A stretch of 64,000 nucleotides of DNA from Cunninghamella blakesleeana (taxonomy: Eukaryota; Mucoromycota; Mucoromycetes; Mucorales; Cunninghamellaceae), in assembly GCA_017871115.1 (NCBI GenBank), contig JAFCIZ010000001.1:3577501-3641500 (forward strand), written 5' to 3'. How positions within the stretch are numbered: position 1 is the stretch's first letter; each line of letters opens with the position of its first letter. This document shows positions 23,184 through 36,210 of the stretch, in pieces. The notes below the pieces were generated by a model, which ran no database searches, had not been told where the DNA came from, and worked only from the letters and a program-made list of their open reading frames with translations. The position numbers were made by a program, and so were the translations under genes.

Positions 23184-24287
23184 ATGAAATTTAGTATTGA
23201 AGATGAATCAAATGATAGTGAAGTTCAATTAGCTCGTAAAGCTTTTGCTATTACAAAAACAAAAGCTGAATTAATAAACGGTATACCAGTTTCTGGAGAA
23301 GACTATTTACTTATGGTTAGGTAAAATAACTCTTGCACTTTTTTTATGTTATTTTTAAAATCATAGTAATGATAAAGTGTATATTTATTAAAAGAAACCA
23401 TATATATCATTCTGATTATTAGAGAACAAGCAAATAATTGTGCGCAAACTGTCATAGCTCCACCTCCAGCAGAACAAAAGAAACTCAATCTTCCCTTTTC
23501 ATATCAGTTCACTGAAGAAACAAAATCCAATTCAAACTTGATACCCAAAAAAGAGTGGCAAGCTCTATTTATCTCTAGCTTTCAAGCTTTTCAAAAGGTA
23601 TGTATTATTATCATTGTTATTATCATTTATATTAATGAAGTAATAATAATAACATTAATACATATTTTATCTATTTTTTTATATATTTTTTTTTGCTAGA
23701 GCAAAAATAATAGAAAGAATCATTGTAATGTTACACCTTTAAAAGCCAATACAAAACAAGAATGGAATGAAATATGTGCTCATGATATATCTGATAAAAA
23801 AATTGAAGCTATTGCCCTTTTATCTCAAGTAATTTTGATCATCAACGTGTATAAATAAAATCATAAAATAATAAGTTATAATAAATAGAAAATGACTAAT
23901 ATATATATATAATATCCTTTTTTTGTAGAAGACGATCTTTAAAGTATTGAAATTTAACAATGATTGGTTACAAGAAATATTAATAAATGGAAAGCCCTGG
24001 ACTAATTATGTAAGTTATGAGGCTCAAAGAAAAAAATAAATATAATAAAAATGTTGAGGGTGAAATAATATTGATCAACGCAATTTTTTTAGATTATATG
24101 GATTTATTCTTTATTAGTATATACAGATCAAGTGCTAACATCAAAGGATTTATCAATTTTAAGAGATATATGTCGTACATGTATAAAATTAAGAAATCAT
24201 TATGAACCAGATAGTGATCAAGTCATTCAATTAAATATTATCATCACAATTATATCTCAAGTTTATAGACAATCTGATTTACAATAA
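23184..24287 (+). CDS. GEMIN2: Gemin2/SIP1 (SMN complex subunit)
   Basis: Gemin2 holds the Sm pentamer during assembly of spliceosomal snRNPs, working with SMN in the cytoplasm. Five exons, 23184-23320, 23423-23597, 23700-23828, 23929-24009 and 24093-24287, give 238 aa in frame, near the family length of about 280. The N-terminus has GEDYLLMVREQ, the family's Sm-contacting region by position. The C-terminal core reads WIYSLLVYTDQVLTSKDLSILRDICRTC, which matches Gemin2 W-Y-LL... (A/I)R...RRC. The ATG at 23184 is chosen because it opens the conserved region. The same frame is open upstream to 23034 without supporting conservation. Confidence 0.88.
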
Positions 24288-24437
24288 AAAAATTATATTA
24301 AAAATAAATAAAAAAATGTTTTTTTTAAATAAAAATAATCAAACTTATAATACATATATACGTATATAGATAATTATATAATAAACTATAATTACACAAA
24401 AATAAATATAAATAGAGATAAACAAATTGGCGATCAA

Positions 24438-26883
24438 TTAAAATTCAAGTTCATTTTTAAATTGATTGATATCTTCACCAGGAACTGCTTTATCAGCTAA
24501 ATCACGGCGATCCTATTTTACATGTAATTAAAAAAATAAATAAATACAGATACAAAATAAATGAATTAATACAGTATAATTAAACAAATAGATAAATATA
24601 AAGTTTTTCCCAAGTCACCTACCATCATGATTAATGCTTTGCGTAACATATCCCAAAGATTTTTACTTGGTTTGATACCTTCTTCACCATTTAATCGTTT
24701 GTGCATAGACAGTGCTGTTAATAAATGTTCAGCAGCTTCTTTATAGCATCCTACATTTAAACAACTAACACCAATATTATATCTCGCTCGTACAAAGGAT
24801 GGACACAACTCTAATGCCTTTTGATATGCTTCAATGGCTTCTTCAGGTCTTCCATTATTAGCTAAAGTTGCACCTAATCTATTCCATAATAAATAATCCT
24901 ATATATATGTATGAATTTAGATTAAATAAATAAATAAAGATATTTCTATATATTAAAATAATCTATGTTATGAAAAAATAAAAAAACACTTACATCAGGA
25001 CGACAGTTTACGGCGGATTGAAAGCAATCAATAGCTTTATCTAATTCTCCGCCGCCATAAAATAAAACCCCAAGACCTACTTGTACATCTGGATCCATGC
25101 CAAGGACATCAGGAGCTTGTTGAGCTGCTTTTAAAAATAAATCAGTTGTTCGTTCATGTAATTCATAAGGTGTTGTAGTTTGGGGTAAAGGATGAGCACC
25201 AACGATATGAGGGTATTTTTCAGTGATCCATTTTTCTAACGTAGCATAAGCTGCATGATCATATGATTCATTCGTATAACTGACAGCTAAAAACATTAAA
25301 GCCGAGTAATTCTTAGGATTTAATTCAATAGATTTTTCCAAAGCACGAATAGCAGGCTCTTCTTTTTCATTTTGAGCTTGTATATTCCCAAGAAACATCC
25401 AAAGTTCTGAATTGGTAGGATCATTTTGAACAGCAGCTTCCAAAGATAAGGCTAATTCACTTAAACTAATGGTATTGTCATCACTTTTTTGTTGCTGCAT
25501 CATTTCCATTGCTCGTGTAGTAGGATCTGGGTGGTCATCTATATAGGGATTTACAATTTCAAACTCATAATCCCCTAAATCTGGTTTGTAGATAGTTTTA
25601 CTCCCAGGTCCAAAATCACCAAACTCTTCCTCCCATCCATCACTATCTTCTACATCCGATTCAACTTTGGCCATTTGTTTACGTAAATCCTCCCATATGG
25701 AATCAAATTCTTCAATTGTAGCTGGATTTTCTTGCTGTTGTGCTGCTGCTGCTTCTTCTAGTTTTTTAGCCATATCTTCATAAGTTTCCTTTTCCTTTTC
25801 CTTTTCCTTTCCTTTTTCTTTTGATATAATATCATCATTTATATGTTGATGTTGTGTATCAAAAGCTGCAAACTGTTCTTCCCATTTATGTTGATCTAAC
25901 TCTACTATTTTCTCTTTACCATGTTGGTGTTGTGATTGATAATGATGGAGTGGTTGTTGTTGCATATACATTCCATTCGACCAGTTATGTTGATACCTTG
26001 GTATATTATTAAACGATGAATACTGATCTGGTACAGCTGTATTTAAAGAAACGGAATGATTTAAATTATTGCCTTGCCAATCTAAATATAAATAATATAT
26101 ATAAACAAAAAAAAATGAATAATTGCTTTGATATATTTTTTTCATAATCAGTATTTTTCTTTTCTCTCACTTTTTATACTTTTTTTTTAGTAATAACAAT
26201 TATAATAATAATAAACTACCTTGATTCATATTAGATGTTGCTTGATTTTCTCTAAAAGCATTTTCCATAGTAAAATTCTCTTCATGATGATAGTGATTCA
26301 ATTCCCATAACTGGGGGCCATTCACTTGAAACTCGGAAGACCAATTTTGAGGCGTTTGCTGTTGTGGTTGACCTACTCTTTCTAATTCTTGTTGAAGCTG
26401 AGACATTTCAAAAGGAGAAGCTGGTTTATGATTTAATAAATGAGGTTGTATTCTTTGCTCTTGTCCAAAAAACTCATTTGTTAATCCTTCTTGGTCAAAA
26501 GCATTTTGTTTTACTCCAGTACGTATCTATAAAAGAACAGACGAAAGAACGAAAGAGATTTCAATATTCACTCTTTATTTATAAATATATATATATATAT
26601 ATATTCCTCCCTTCTCTTATTTTACTCTTTCTGATAAAATGCATATTTACTTACTGAAGCAAAACTTGGACTACCACCTGAGGAACTTGCAAATCGATCC
26701 TATTATTTCATACACCATAAAAAAAATGAATTATTTAACCCATGTAAAAAGATTAAACCTATTTACTCTATATTTAAAGTCTATTTTTATTACTTGTTGA
26801 AGGGATCTATCTTGGGTAAATTGTTTCAACATTTGAGCCATAGGATTACTCCCGCTTGAACAATCAGCAGCACCACTAGCCAT
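24438..26883 (-). CDS. PEX5: Pex5, peroxisomal PTS1 import receptor
   Basis: Cytosolic receptor that carries proteins with a C-terminal SKL-type signal into peroxisomes. Six exons, 26794-26883, 26655-26699, 26220-26526, 24994-26081, 24623-24898 and 24438-24512, give 626 aa in frame. The N-terminus MASGAADCSSGSNPM has Cys8, the conserved monoubiquitination/recycling site. WxxxF motifs for Pex14/Pex13 are W107-F111, W214-F218 and W297-F301. A KEKEKEKE run lies around 240. TPRs occupy about residue 330 to 600 (for example YSALMFLAVSYTNE, LLWNRLGATLANNGRPEEAI, ARYNIGVSCLNVGCYKEAA). All hallmarks are present, so it should be functional. Confidence 0.95.
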
Positions 26884-27129
26884 ATTATTATTTTTTTACT
26901 TTATAATAAAAAAAGTGAGAGAAAAAGACAAAGGAATTGAAAAAAGAGAAAAGAGATTTTTAATAAAAAAACAAAATCAAACTCAGTTATTTCCACTTAG
27001 TAAAACGAATTTTTATTTATGCAATCGTTTGTTTTAGCACTAAACTGATTTTAAAAATAAATATAAAAAAATATTTTTCTTTTTTTCTCTCTTCTTCGCT
27101 TTTACTTTCTTTTTTATTTAATTATAAAC

Positions 27130-27254
27130 ATGCCTTCTAATTTTCCTAAAGAATGGATCCATTCTAGCTATGGATTCCCTAGCAACTTCTTTAACCGATA
27201 CACAAATAATGAAAATAATACGACTAATTCAAAGTAAGTCTAAAAACATCTCTA

Positions 27255-27297
<43 letters not shown>

Positions 27298-28613
27298 AGC
27301 AAAAACTAAAAATTAACAACTCATTTTATTTTATTTTTATTTTTTTATTTATTTTAATATGCAGCCAAGAAAATAATATTGAAGCCAACAAACCCACTAC
27401 TAGCCTTCATGAACAACAAGATCAATTTAATGATGATAAGAATAACTTAACTCCTACACAACAAGAGAAACAGCGCCTTGTTATCAATGATAATGATGAT
27501 AATAATCTATTAAATCAATATTCTTCATTTGATGATCAAGCAAAAATAACTAGTACCAAATATCAAGTTTCTAGAGACCCACCTTATTTGTCCAAACCTA
27601 CTAATTCCAACACTAGCAACAACAGCAACGGTAGCAATATTAACACCACAGGAGAGGAGAATGAAAATTTGCATATAAAGTCAGCACCAAGAACCAATAG
27701 TATAGATTCTAATCATGCTGTCATGAATGCACCACTTTCTATGGATAGCTATAATAATGACAATAAAACACATGGAAATTATTTACCTATGGGCCATAAT
27801 CGTGATGAAGAAATCAAAATCATGCCAACCAAAACTATGCCTGGGACTTTTTCTTCATCTTCTGATCCATCTCCTTTTAATTCTGTTCTTCACCAATTAC
27901 AACAGCAACCAACAACTATTGAAGAAGCATCATCCTATCAACATGATCAGCAAATGAATATGGCAATAAAATCAGCTATTGATTCTACTGTAGCTGGATC
28001 GGCTCTTTCATCAAGCCTCTCTTCAGTTATTCATAGTTTGATGCAATCTTCTCATGAGTCTAATCAATTAAATGTATTGAATGACCGTATGACTACTATA
28101 TCGACTCAAAATATAAAAAAGAATGATACTACTGAAAATATAAATGATGACGAAAAACAAACGGATGAACTTCATCCATTAGTAAATGAGAATAACAGTA
28201 ATAATAATAATAATGATCGTGGCCAACTTCAACAAAATCCAACTACTATTACGGATCCTTTCCAATTTGAAAAAAATGGTAATGGTTTAAATAATAATGA
28301 CAACCTTAGTGAACAAAAACAAAGAAGAAAATCGTTACCATCCAACCAATGTGCAGCTGCTTTACCAGTTCTAGGTTCTTATGTCCCATTTGCTCAAGGT
28401 ACAGCGGTTACATTTAATAGTAGGGAACGGCATAATGCAGAGAGCCAAAGAAGGCTTTCTACTGATAGAAGATACTCTCTTCATCCTGAAACTCTTAACC
28501 AACAACAGCAACACGAACCGGATGTACATGCTACAAATCAACCTAATCGTCGGAATTCTATTAATGTAGCTTCTCTTGCAAGATTTTTCCATTTAAGAAA
28601 AAAGTCGAATTAA
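27130..28613 (+). CDS. Disordered Asn/Ser/Gln-rich protein with PKA-type sites
   Basis: Two exons (27130-27233, 27365-28613) give 450 aa in frame. No fold is recognised. The protein is low-complexity, rich in Asn, Ser, Gln and Thr. The C-terminal quarter is basic and carries four RRxS motifs (RRKS, RRLS, RRYS, RRNS) within about 80 residues, then a conserved-looking end, VASLARFFHLRKKSN. This suggests a phosphorylated regulatory or adaptor protein. The N-terminus MPSNFPKEWIHSSYGFPSNFF is aromatic-rich and could be a short binding motif. No signal peptide or membrane segment. Function unknown. Confidence 0.8.
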
Positions 28614-29200
28614 AAAAGAAAAAAAAAAATTATATAATAGTATATATGTATATAATGTGTATATATTTTTTAGTGAATACTAATACATATATTTAGTCAT
28701 TTAAAAATAAATAATTAATTTAATTAAAAAGTATTCTTCGAAACCCTTAATTATTAATCTTATTCATAATACACCCATGGGTATGAGTTATAGTGAAAAA
28801 TGACGGATTTTTAAAATAAAATTATGCGTTAAAGAAAAGTATAAAAAATCATTATATACACCTACCAATCACATGTCTACTTTTAAAATAAAAATGTAAC
28901 CAGTAAAGACTATATAGTCTATCATATTCTATTAGTAAGCTTTAATCATTGAATGAGAAATAAATGAGTACGTAAACAGTACTATATTAATAATAGCAAT
29001 TAGATAATAATAATGACAATGATGATATAAATTTATAAAAAAAAAAAGATGATAGTAAATTAAAAAAAGATAGATTTTCAGCTGGAGTTTTAGTGCCTGG
29101 ATTTTAAATCTCCGATTTTTTTATTTCTTTTAAAAAGATAACTCACCCCTTTATTTTTTCGTTTCTTTTTTTCTTTATTAATTTATATATATATAATATA
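28614..29200. other. Intergenic, 3' flank and promoter
   Basis: Between two plus-strand genes. It holds AT repeats, and a TC-rich stretch just before the next ATG. No gene seen. Confidence 0.6.
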
Positions 29201-29588
29201 ATGTCATCTGTTACTGTTATTGATGAATGGATCACTACTTCTGATGGTCATCAGATCTTTACAAAGACTTGGAAGTTATCTACTAAACCCGTAGCTGAAG
29301 TTTTGTAAAGAATAAATATATAAAAGATAAATATAAATAAAAAATAATATATTTTCACACGCACATACGCACAATCACAAACATTAGCTTACTCTCTTAC
29401 TTATCTTGATTTTATTTATTTATTTATATAAAAAAAGATTAATTCATGGTTTTGGCGAACACTGTAGTCGTTATGATCATGTATTCAGAGCCTTTGCCGA
29501 ACAAGGCATTCAAAGTTATAGCTACGATCAACGTGGTTGGGGTGAAACTGGAAAAAAATACCATACTTATGGCAATAACCATGGGTAA

Positions 29589-29630
<42 letters not shown>

Positions 29631-30537
29631 TATATATATATAGCAATAATAATAATGTATATATACTTCATTTTTTAGATATAATAAAGCACTTGAAGAT
29701 ATTAATGATGCTGTCAATAGAATAAAGAAAGATGATATTCCTTTATTCCTCATTGGCCATAGTATGGGAGGTGGTTTATCATTAAATTATATTGCTAGAA
29801 AAGAAAAATACAATGGGGTTGCTAAATTAACTGGCGTGATTTCATCTGCCCCATTGGTTACTTTAACTACACCTGTACCTGCTTTCAAATATTACCCTCT
29901 CAAGGCTTTATCTCGCGTTTTACCCAATTTTACCATTCAAGTTGATTTAGATCCTGCTGGAATTTCACATGATCAAGAACAAGTCGATATCTATAAAAAA
30001 GATCCTTTGATCCATGATTATACTACTCTTAGCACTGGTAAGATATAAAATAAAATAAAGTAAAATTATTAAATAATTAATATAATCATCATGGCCATCT
30101 CTAAATAACATATTATTATTACTATTATTATTATTATTATTACTATTATTATTATTATTATTATAGTTGGTGGGTTTTTGGATGCTGGAAAGGATTTATT
30201 GACAATTGGAAAAGATATTACAACTCCTATATTATTTTCTCATGGTGATGCTGACCCTATTAACAAATACGAAAGTACCAAACGTGTATATGAAATTGCT
30301 TCAAGCACTGACAAGGAACTTAAAACTTGGAAAGGACTTTACCATGAATGTAAGATCTAACGACGAATGTAGTAGTTGTAGAATAGAGTTCTTTATTTTA
30401 TTTATTTATATGTAGATATAAGCTAACGTATTATTTTCCATTTTCCATTTTTTATTTTTTTAGTGCATAATGAAGCAAAAGAAGACAGAGATCAAGTCAT
30501 TAATGCGTATTTGGATTGGATCAAAGCTCGTATATAA
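29201..30537 (+). CDS. YJU3: Monoacylglycerol lipase (Yju3-like alpha/beta hydrolase)
   Basis: Serine hydrolase that splits monoacylglycerols to fatty acid and glycerol, usually on lipid droplets or membranes. Five exons, 29201-29304, 29438-29584, 29679-30037, 30167-30349 and 30464-30537, give 288 aa in frame, close to the family's about 300. The oxyanion region is LIHGFGEH and YDQRGWGETG. The nucleophile elbow is GHSMGG with Ser112. The acid is in HGDADPI (Asp233, or Asp231). The histidine is in YHELHNE near 263-266, split by the last intron. No signal peptide. Confidence 0.92.
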
Positions 30538-31269
30538 TTTAATTCTACATTATACTTGAATTATTTTTCCAATAAAAATAGGATTACTTACATCAAATCT
30601 TTCATATATAGAAATGCTGGAATTGCTGAGTAAAATGTGGCTGCGTATATTTTAAAAAAGGAAAAAAGAGATGTGATAATGAAAATAAACAAGGGCAATA
30701 TAAAGATAAAAAAAAATTATTAGTCTTGATGTATTTTATATAACATAACGATGATTATATTTTATTATTTTTATTATCCATATATAAGCTTTTTAATTAA
30801 CTATATTAAAACTGAGTTCTATCGTTTGTCAACTAAAAATTTTCTGATTTTTAAACTATAATTTCTAAACAAAAATAATAGAAAGTAAAGATTACCAATA
30901 TTGTATGAATATATAATTTAAAAATCATGCACTTTTTTATTAAAAATGTAAATACATATAATGATAGATCATTTTTGATTTGATTTATTTTGATTTGACA
31001 TTTTTATATAATTATATTGAAAAATGATCTGATCTGATGGGTATATAAATACGCAGTAGAAAAAATAAAAGTTAAAAAATTAATATTTTATCGGTAGTCG
31101 GTCAATTTCGTCCAAAATAGGAATACACTGAGATTTAAATACAGTTGTGATTTTTTTTTTGGGATCACTATATAAGATCATACCTTTTTTACCTTTTTTT
31201 TCTCTCTCTCATTCTAATTATTATCTTTTTTTATACCTCTTTTTACTTTTATAATACAATAAATAAATA
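30538..31269. other. Intergenic, AT-rich
   Basis: Between two plus-strand genes; nothing coding is seen. A TC-rich stretch (about 31180-31220) just upstream of 31270 is likely core promoter of the next gene. Confidence 0.6.
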
Positions 31270-32547
31270 ATGTTTGGCTATGCTGATGAAAAAAAATCAA
31301 TTGACACTGCTAGTGTATCCACTCAACAATCCGAAATCCCAGTGTTTAATAAAAATCAAGTTTTAGTATGTACTACTCATGGTAAAATATATGCTGTGAA
31401 TAAAAAAGATGGCTCTCGCTTATGGCGTCAAGATTTCCCTTGCAGTAATTTGGGTGGTATTGTATCTCTCTTTGTAACAGATAACGATACAATTATTGTA
31501 GGTGGAAATGGTAAAACAGCTGCTATGGATTTATATACTGGTCAAACGAAATGGACAAACGAAATGAAGGTAAAAAAAAAAAATAATATATATATTTATA
31601 TAATACGATAAAGAGGAGATCATAGAATGAAATAGACTATAAATGTAGAAATAATCATAAATTTAAAATAATCTTAAGGTGTAAAATATCTAAAGATAAA
31701 AGGGCAATAGAATAAAGAGAGACATAAAAATAAAAGTGAATTGTAGAGATTGAAGGAACATAAAAACAAAAGATCAAGGATATAGTATAATCATCAATGG
31801 CTAGAACTAATTTATTTTTTATCATGATATTTTTATTTTTATTATTTTAAAAGGGTTTTGGATATGATGAAGGTAAGTGATACCATACATATAATAAATA
31901 ATATGTATATATATAAAGAGGCTATATATTAACTTGATAATATAATAGTGTCTGTACTTGCAACGCCTAGTAGATACCTCTTACCAAAAATCCAACCTCA
32001 AGTCAACCATTATGATGAAGCGGAAGCAGCCGGAGCACCACCTTCTTATGAAGAACAACAAATAGAAAAACAAATGGTATTTGGATGTTCACGTGGTAAA
32101 GTATTAGCACTTGATTCGGAAACAGGAGAAACAGCATGGAAATACGATTGCCCTGGAGGTGGATATAATGTTAGTATTTATATTTTTCCATAAAATAATA
32201 ATGAATTTATATTTTTACACTTATATACTTATTTAATTATTCTTTTCTTTTCTTTTTTTCTTTAGATTCCTACATTGTTGGTGGAACCCCCTTCTCATGA
32301 TACAGAGCACCCATTCCAAGTGGTTTATGTTGGTTGCGGTCGTTGGGTGTATTGTTTAAGAGCATTAACAGGTGAAGTTGTGTGGAATGTTAAGGTCTCT
32401 AATTCTATGTTTGGTTTAGGATTTATGTGTTTAGCGACCCCTTGGAGCTCTCGTTTAACAGCTGAAGCTCATACAAGTTTTTCTTCGGCACCTCTAGCAC
32501 AAGCAAGAGAAATGGAACGCCGTAAACATTCATCTGGTGGTGGGTAA
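31270..32547 (+). CDS. PQQ-type (BamB-like) beta-propeller protein
   Basis: Four exons, 31270-31569, 31854-31872 (19 nt), 31949-32169 and 32266-32547, give 273 aa in frame. It shows repeated blades of the quinoprotein type: GKIYAVNKKDGSRLWR, GKTAAMDLYTGQTKWT, GKVLALDSETGETAWKYD and RWVYCLRALTGEVVWNV. These are the classic 'G-hydrophobic-A-D--TG---W' pattern. There is no signal peptide, so it is probably cytosolic, and no enzyme part is seen. Donor three is GTTAGT rather than GTAAGT. The stop overlaps a GTAAGT (32544-32549), so a further downstream exon cannot be excluded, but none was found. Precise role unknown. Confidence 0.8.
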
Positions 32548-33089
32548 GTGATCATTTTTTTTTTTAAAAAAAAATGATATCGTTATTTACTACTTATCAC
32601 CATCTAATTATTATTATTATCAAACTTTTTTTCCTGAATCTATATTATATCCAATTGTATATTATTATCATTTTTATTTTTGCATACTCTTATTTTTATA
32701 ATTGATTAATTTAATAAAATTAGCGATTAACTTGCTTATAAGAAATATTTAAATAATTTTTGCTTCGAACAAATATATAACTATATTCTTTTTGTTTATT
32801 TTTATTTTAATTTATAAAAAAAACTTTTAGTTCATATAAGTATATATGTACACAATCATTATTGTTACTATTATTTAAAAAAAAAAAATCAATTTTGTGA
32901 ATCTTTGATTTAATTAAGTTATCCGTTTCATTTTCGAAATCATTATTTTATAATTTTATTATTTATATTTATATAATGCCTGATTTATAAATATATACTA
33001 TATATACTATATACTGTATGAAAAATGAATAAACAAATAAATAAAAATGGTTTATATGTAACATAATGACAAAAAAAGAGGTAAGTGAT
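32548..33089. other. Convergent intergenic region
   Basis: Lies between the 3' ends of a plus and a minus gene. At 32553-32578 a T-run followed by an A-run, flanked by ATCA/TGAT, can fold back on itself and could act in transcript 3' ends of either strand. No gene seen. Confidence 0.6.
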
Positions 33090-34435
33090 TTAAGGTTCAT
33101 AATGAGTTGGGGTTGGTGATACAGATTGTGCTGAAATAGATCTTCTACCTCTATAAAATTGATGATCATGCTGGTGATCATTATTTTGTTTGGATAATTT
33201 ATGAAAATAAGGCTGCTGTAAATTAAAAACCACTTGCCATATATAAGAAATCAAAGTGACCAAAGTCGTTAAAACCAACATAGCATACATTAATCTTGTG
33301 ATATTAAATGGTTGTAAAGTTGTAACAGAATAAGTTGTTAATAAGCACCAATAAAATATAACATAGCCAGTACGCGTCAATAAATCGACGCCCAATATAA
33401 ACAGAAACCCGCCACAAAAAGACGTACAAAAGAATATCATGTGTCTTTCAAAATAAACCGTCAATAAAATAAATAACAGTGGCAAGCCGCTAATAAACAC
33501 TATCCTTCCAATTCTCTATAAAAAATGTATTTAAAATAAAATAAAAAGACAAAAATATATATAGTTGACGATCAATATATATTCATCTATTTATTGTTCA
33601 GTCATTTTCTATTCTTTTTTTCTTATTCTCTCTCTCTTTCCCTTTATATATATATATATATATGTATAATTATATTTTACTTACTAAAGGAATTACTAAA
33701 TCTGGCCTCCAACTACAAATATATAACGCTAAAGATATACCACCGAGTACTAATAAAAGAAATTATCGTAAAAAAAAAGTTATGAATGCCTAATACTTTA
33801 TGAAATTATATAGCGACTAATAATTTGTTTATTTTATATATAAAATATCTGATCTTACGTACCACTAATTATAAAATTCGAGTAAATTGAATTTTTACAA
33901 TAGTAATAGCAAATTACGCCACCAACAATGCCGATAATTAAAGGTACAATAAACATAGTGATATGATCTTGACTATATCCGCCTGCGGGTTTATTATTAA
34001 TAAGACCAATCCATGTAATACCACCTAGTTATAATAATAATAAACAAAAAATATAAGGAGAGAAAAAAAAATATTCTTTTTAATAAATATAATAATATTG
34101 CATTAAAAAAAGGAAGATTTTTTTAAGACTTACCAAATATTATAGAATTAGAGATCGACAAAGTCAATCGGTAACACCTGAATCCGAACGCAATGAGTTG
34201 TAATCCCGATATTATTAATAACCCACCCAATAGTCCTAATTGTACAGAGACCGATGATGATCCATATAATATAACTATATAATATAAGAATTATCCATAA
34301 CGATATTGAGTAATTTTAAGTTAAAATCGTTACTATTTAATTTTACTTTATTTTATTTTACATATTTATCATATATTGTTTATTTATTACTTGCAATATC
34401 ATCATTTAACTGTGAGGAATTATTGATGATCATTA
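33090..34435 (-). CDS. DUF4203 (TM7S3/TM198-like) multipass membrane protein
   Basis: Five exons, 34393-34435, 34134-34274, 33863-34024, 33685-33749 and 33090-33515, give 278 aa in frame. Seven or so hydrophobic helices are seen: LGLLGGLLIISGLQLIAFG, a GGITW segment, MFIVPLIIGIVGGVICY, LGGISLALYIC, FISGLPLLFILLTVYF, SFCGGFLFILGVDLL and a last one before the cytosolic tail. The glycine pattern and layout match TM7S3/TM198-like domains (DUF4203) of fungi. The basic His/Ser-rich tail, with SISAQSVSPTP, is probably cytosolic. No signal peptide is evident. Function unknown. Confidence 0.8.
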
Positions 34436-35054
34436 CCAGTGAAAGTAGGAATTCCTATTAGCTTATAAAATAGTAAAAAAAAAAAAAGAAAAGAAAGTGA
34501 AAGAAGGGGAAAAATAAAAATAAAATATAGAAGAAAAGAAAATAAAAACTATTTTTATTATTATTATTTTGATCATTTATAATAGAATATAGAAAGTATA
34601 TTTTATGTATGCTGCATGTACCTTTTTTGTTTTTTGTTTTTTTGTTGACAAATTATAGATTTTGTAACTATGCCAATCATTAAACCCTTTTTTCATTACA
34701 TTACTATCTGATTTAATTGATTTTTATTCTCCCAAATTAAATACTAGTGTTACTTGTAATAGAGTAACTCATATATGTTTTTTTAATAATGTAGATAATA
34801 ACAATATAAATAATAGTTTTATAATGATAATAATAAAGTATAAAAAAAATACAGTAAAAAAATGAAAAAAGGTGAAAAAAGGGGTATGTACAGATCTATT
34901 AATGATTACATTGCAAAAAGATATTAAATCGTTGACTATATAAAGAAATTGGGTCATTTCTAATAATTACCTATGATGCTAGTATATATAAATATTTAGA
35001 ATTAGAATCTTATTCCCTATTTTCTTGTTTTTTTTTTTTTTTGTTATTTTATTA
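34436..35054. other. Intergenic, AT-rich
   Basis: 5' of the DUF4203 gene and 3' of RAD18, both on the minus strand. It contains A/G-rich and T-rich tracts. Nothing coding seen. Confidence 0.6.
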
Positions 35055-36149
35055 TTATAGCCACTCACATAATTTAGTATCTTTATTTGCTGTATCTATA
35101 TTTTTAATGTCTAAATTTTCGTCCGCATCAGAACTAGTAGTACTATTGGTAGCGCTTGATTTTTGTTTTTTACGAGCATGATCTATAAGATTTTTATATT
35201 CATCGCCATACTTCTGTTGTATAAAAAAAAAATTAGTTAAGGATATTATATAATATTGAATCATATCCATGCTCTTTTTTTTTTTTAAAAAAAAAAATAA
35301 TAATTAAAAAGTATATTAATAAATAAAAAGGATATTATGTGAATCGATATCTGGTAAAGTTCGCTTGCTATTCATTCTATTTGAAAATTGAATCTGTTCT
35401 GAGACATTAAGTTGCCTTAACAACTGTTTAATATCTTTTGGATTATCAGAGTCCATGTTTGAGTTGTATAATGCTACGTATTCTTTATATCTCCATACTA
35501 ATTGAACGCGATCACCATGATCCGGTAAGTCTAAATCCTATCAAAATAAATAAATAAAAAAAAAAAGGAAAAAAGAAAGATAATCATTATTTTGTTCGAT
35601 TTAGTATGGTTAACAATAATACATTAGCGCATTTCTATTTATTTGTTTATGTTTTATTTACTTACTCTAAGTGCTTTTTTTAAATCCTTTTCTTTATACA
35701 TATCATATACGATTCTAGGTGGTTTCTTTCCTGGGTCAATTCTATTTTTAAAAATAAATAAATAAATAAAAATATTTATATATATACAAGTCCACATGAA
35801 TAAATATATATAATTATATCTTTATGTATGTATATTATTATTTAGTAATAATTGTCACTCTTACTTTTTAGTTGCCATTATTGAACTCTAAACCAGTTGT
35901 CAAAAAATATAAATATAAATAAAAAAAAAATCAATCGGTTTTCATTATTTTAAAATAGATTATTAATTATTGATTGTATTTTCTTAGCTTTATATATAAT
36001 AAAATTACCTGTGCGTTTTCATTGGGTAGAGGTGGTATCCGACTGTCACCATCTAAGCATCGATCTACATGTTGATTTATTACTACTACTGACATCTTTT
36101 GTTGACATACTGGGCAAGTGGCAATACTTGAATCTAAATGAAGATAATG

Positions 36150-36210
<61 letters not shown>

